DNA of 64,000 bases from Apostichopus parvimensis (Eukaryota > Echinodermata > Holothuroidea > Aspidochirotida > Stichopodidae). A program made the translations under genes and the position numbers. This document shows positions 63,039 through 64,000 of this stretch, piece after piece (position 1 is the first letter of the stretch; every line of letters starts with the position of its first letter). Below the pieces are notes generated by a model. It had not been told where the DNA came from and did no database searches. It was given only the letters and a program-made list of their open reading frames with translations. The DNA lies in the NCBI GenBank assembly GCA_000934455.1, contig KN885557.1, forward strand, positions 41,962 through 105,961, written 5' to 3'.

Positions 63039-63078
63039 GCCTCTGAAGAAGATCCTGCTAGGATCGAAACGTCAGGCC
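63039..63078 (+). repeat. Penelope-type hairpin motif, best copy
   Basis: GCCTCTGAAGAAGATCCTGC then TAGGATCGAAACGTCAGGCC. The inner hairpin GATCC/GGATC sits between CTGAAGA and GAAAC, and GCCT pairs with AGGC outside. A partial duplicate of the first 15 bases precedes it at 63011-63025. Confidence 0.75.
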
Positions 63079-64000
63079 AACTTACTTTGACACAAATTAT
63101 AGACATAATAGGACTTGTTTGCTTTATGACATTGCAAACACAGGTTATTGTGCAATTTACACAGTAATGAGCATCCAGTTCCCAACAGAGAAGCGCTGCT
63201 ATTGTTTGTTAACAATAGCTGTACATGGCTTTTCCTGGTCTGTGGTTTTCACGTAACAATAGCACTCTGACCACAGAAGCAGAAAATTTATTTCAAGAAT
63301 AATTTGAATTCATGATACACCGTGTTCGTATTGAATGTGTCAAAATACTTTCTGACTTCTTTTCCTGTTCAAATATGAATCTCATTCACTAACACTGATC
63401 CATCTTTTTTCCTTAGTTTCCAACGAAAATTGTTTATCTTGTAGATGATATTTTGATTCATGAAGAAGTAAATAGTTATACCAAGTGTCGTGTAGTTTTT
63501 ATTGATTGTGTAAGACTTATCTACAAATATACAACGAAAAACCCAGAACCCATCAACTGAAATAGAAAACACTTGTTCGCTTCCGCAGGAGCTGCCCTTT
63601 ATTCAATATTTGTTTATGTGGGCGGATTAAATCACCACAGAAAACGAAAATATTATACCGGTGAAAAGTTCAAAAAAAGCTCAAAAGAAACCTTCAATCC
63701 ATCGCCACAGCAACAGTGAAGGCTACGTAAAAAACTACATTTTCTCTTCAAGACCATGACACATACCTACTAAACAACTGCCGATTTCAAGCTAATTGAA
63801 AGTTGTAACAAGGTTACGCAACATGTCTTTTTTTTTTTTGCAAACCGATGGTTAGGCAAGATTTTCCCTTTGACTTGGTGTTAGGATACCATGTGGTCGA
63901 AGATAGCAGCAATAATGAAAGTTTTCCAGGAATATTTTAGTTCCAGCTAACTGCGTCACAATTTCAGCGAAGAAATAGATGGTTAGGCTAATTTTATAAG

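Larger units (their letters stand above)
56021..64000. other. Sequence 5' of the first visible NAGS exon
   Basis: Probably NAGS intron 1. I looked on the minus strand for an exon ending in phase 0 that would encode a transit peptide, and found none. It holds a tandem duplication at 58600, a dispersed hairpin repeat at 59927, the 181-bp array at 62024 and a Penelope-type motif at 63039. Confidence 0.55.

Overview
The window is animal nuclear DNA. Short exons sit in long AT-rich introns, the introns carry many small transposon remnants, and there are no operons or bacterial features. The repeats are of the kinds common in marine invertebrate genomes: tRNA-derived SINEs, hAT-type MITEs, CR1/L2-like LINE tails, Penelope-like motifs, and G/C homopolymers. 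The N-acetylglutamate synthase has the vertebrate-type layout. An echinoderm or another marine deuterostome is my best guess, but this rests on inference and no species is claimed.

Two convergent genes account for all the coding sequence I can support. Gene 1 (+ strand, 180-19500) is the 3' part of a long coiled-coil protein. Nineteen exons join with consistent phase into 687 residues ending in a stop, followed by AATAAA signals at 19645. Its 5' exons lie before the window. I do not recognise the family.

Gene 2 (- strand, 56020 down to 25935) is mitochondrial N-acetylglutamate synthase (NAGS). Nine exons give 433 residues covering the amino-acid-kinase-like domain and the whole C-terminal GNAT acetyltransferase domain. 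Exon 1 (transit peptide and start) was not found and probably lies beyond base 64000. NAGS makes N-acetylglutamate in the mitochondrial matrix, the cofactor of carbamoyl-phosphate synthetase I in urea-cycle animals.

Layout: 1-19.5 kb, gene 1 with SINEs, a hAT MITE, a LINE tail and minisatellites in its introns; 19.5-25.9 kb, gene-free interval between the two 3' ends with a second hAT MITE; 25.9-56.0 kb, NAGS, including introns of 15.4 and 15.4/2.8 kb class sizes (exon 4 to exon 3 is 15.4 kb) full of tandem repeats; 56.0-64.0 kb, no exon found, probably NAGS intron 1.

The most striking structure is the relation between tandem repeats and exon boundaries. The 3' end of the NAGS exon at 37929-38107, with its 5' splice site, is the first unit of a 1.3-kb array. 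That array repeats the exon end and donor more than a dozen times inside the following intron. The NAGS stop codon likewise lies in the first unit of a second array, and two gene 1 exons have their 3' end and donor duplicated about 100 bp downstream.
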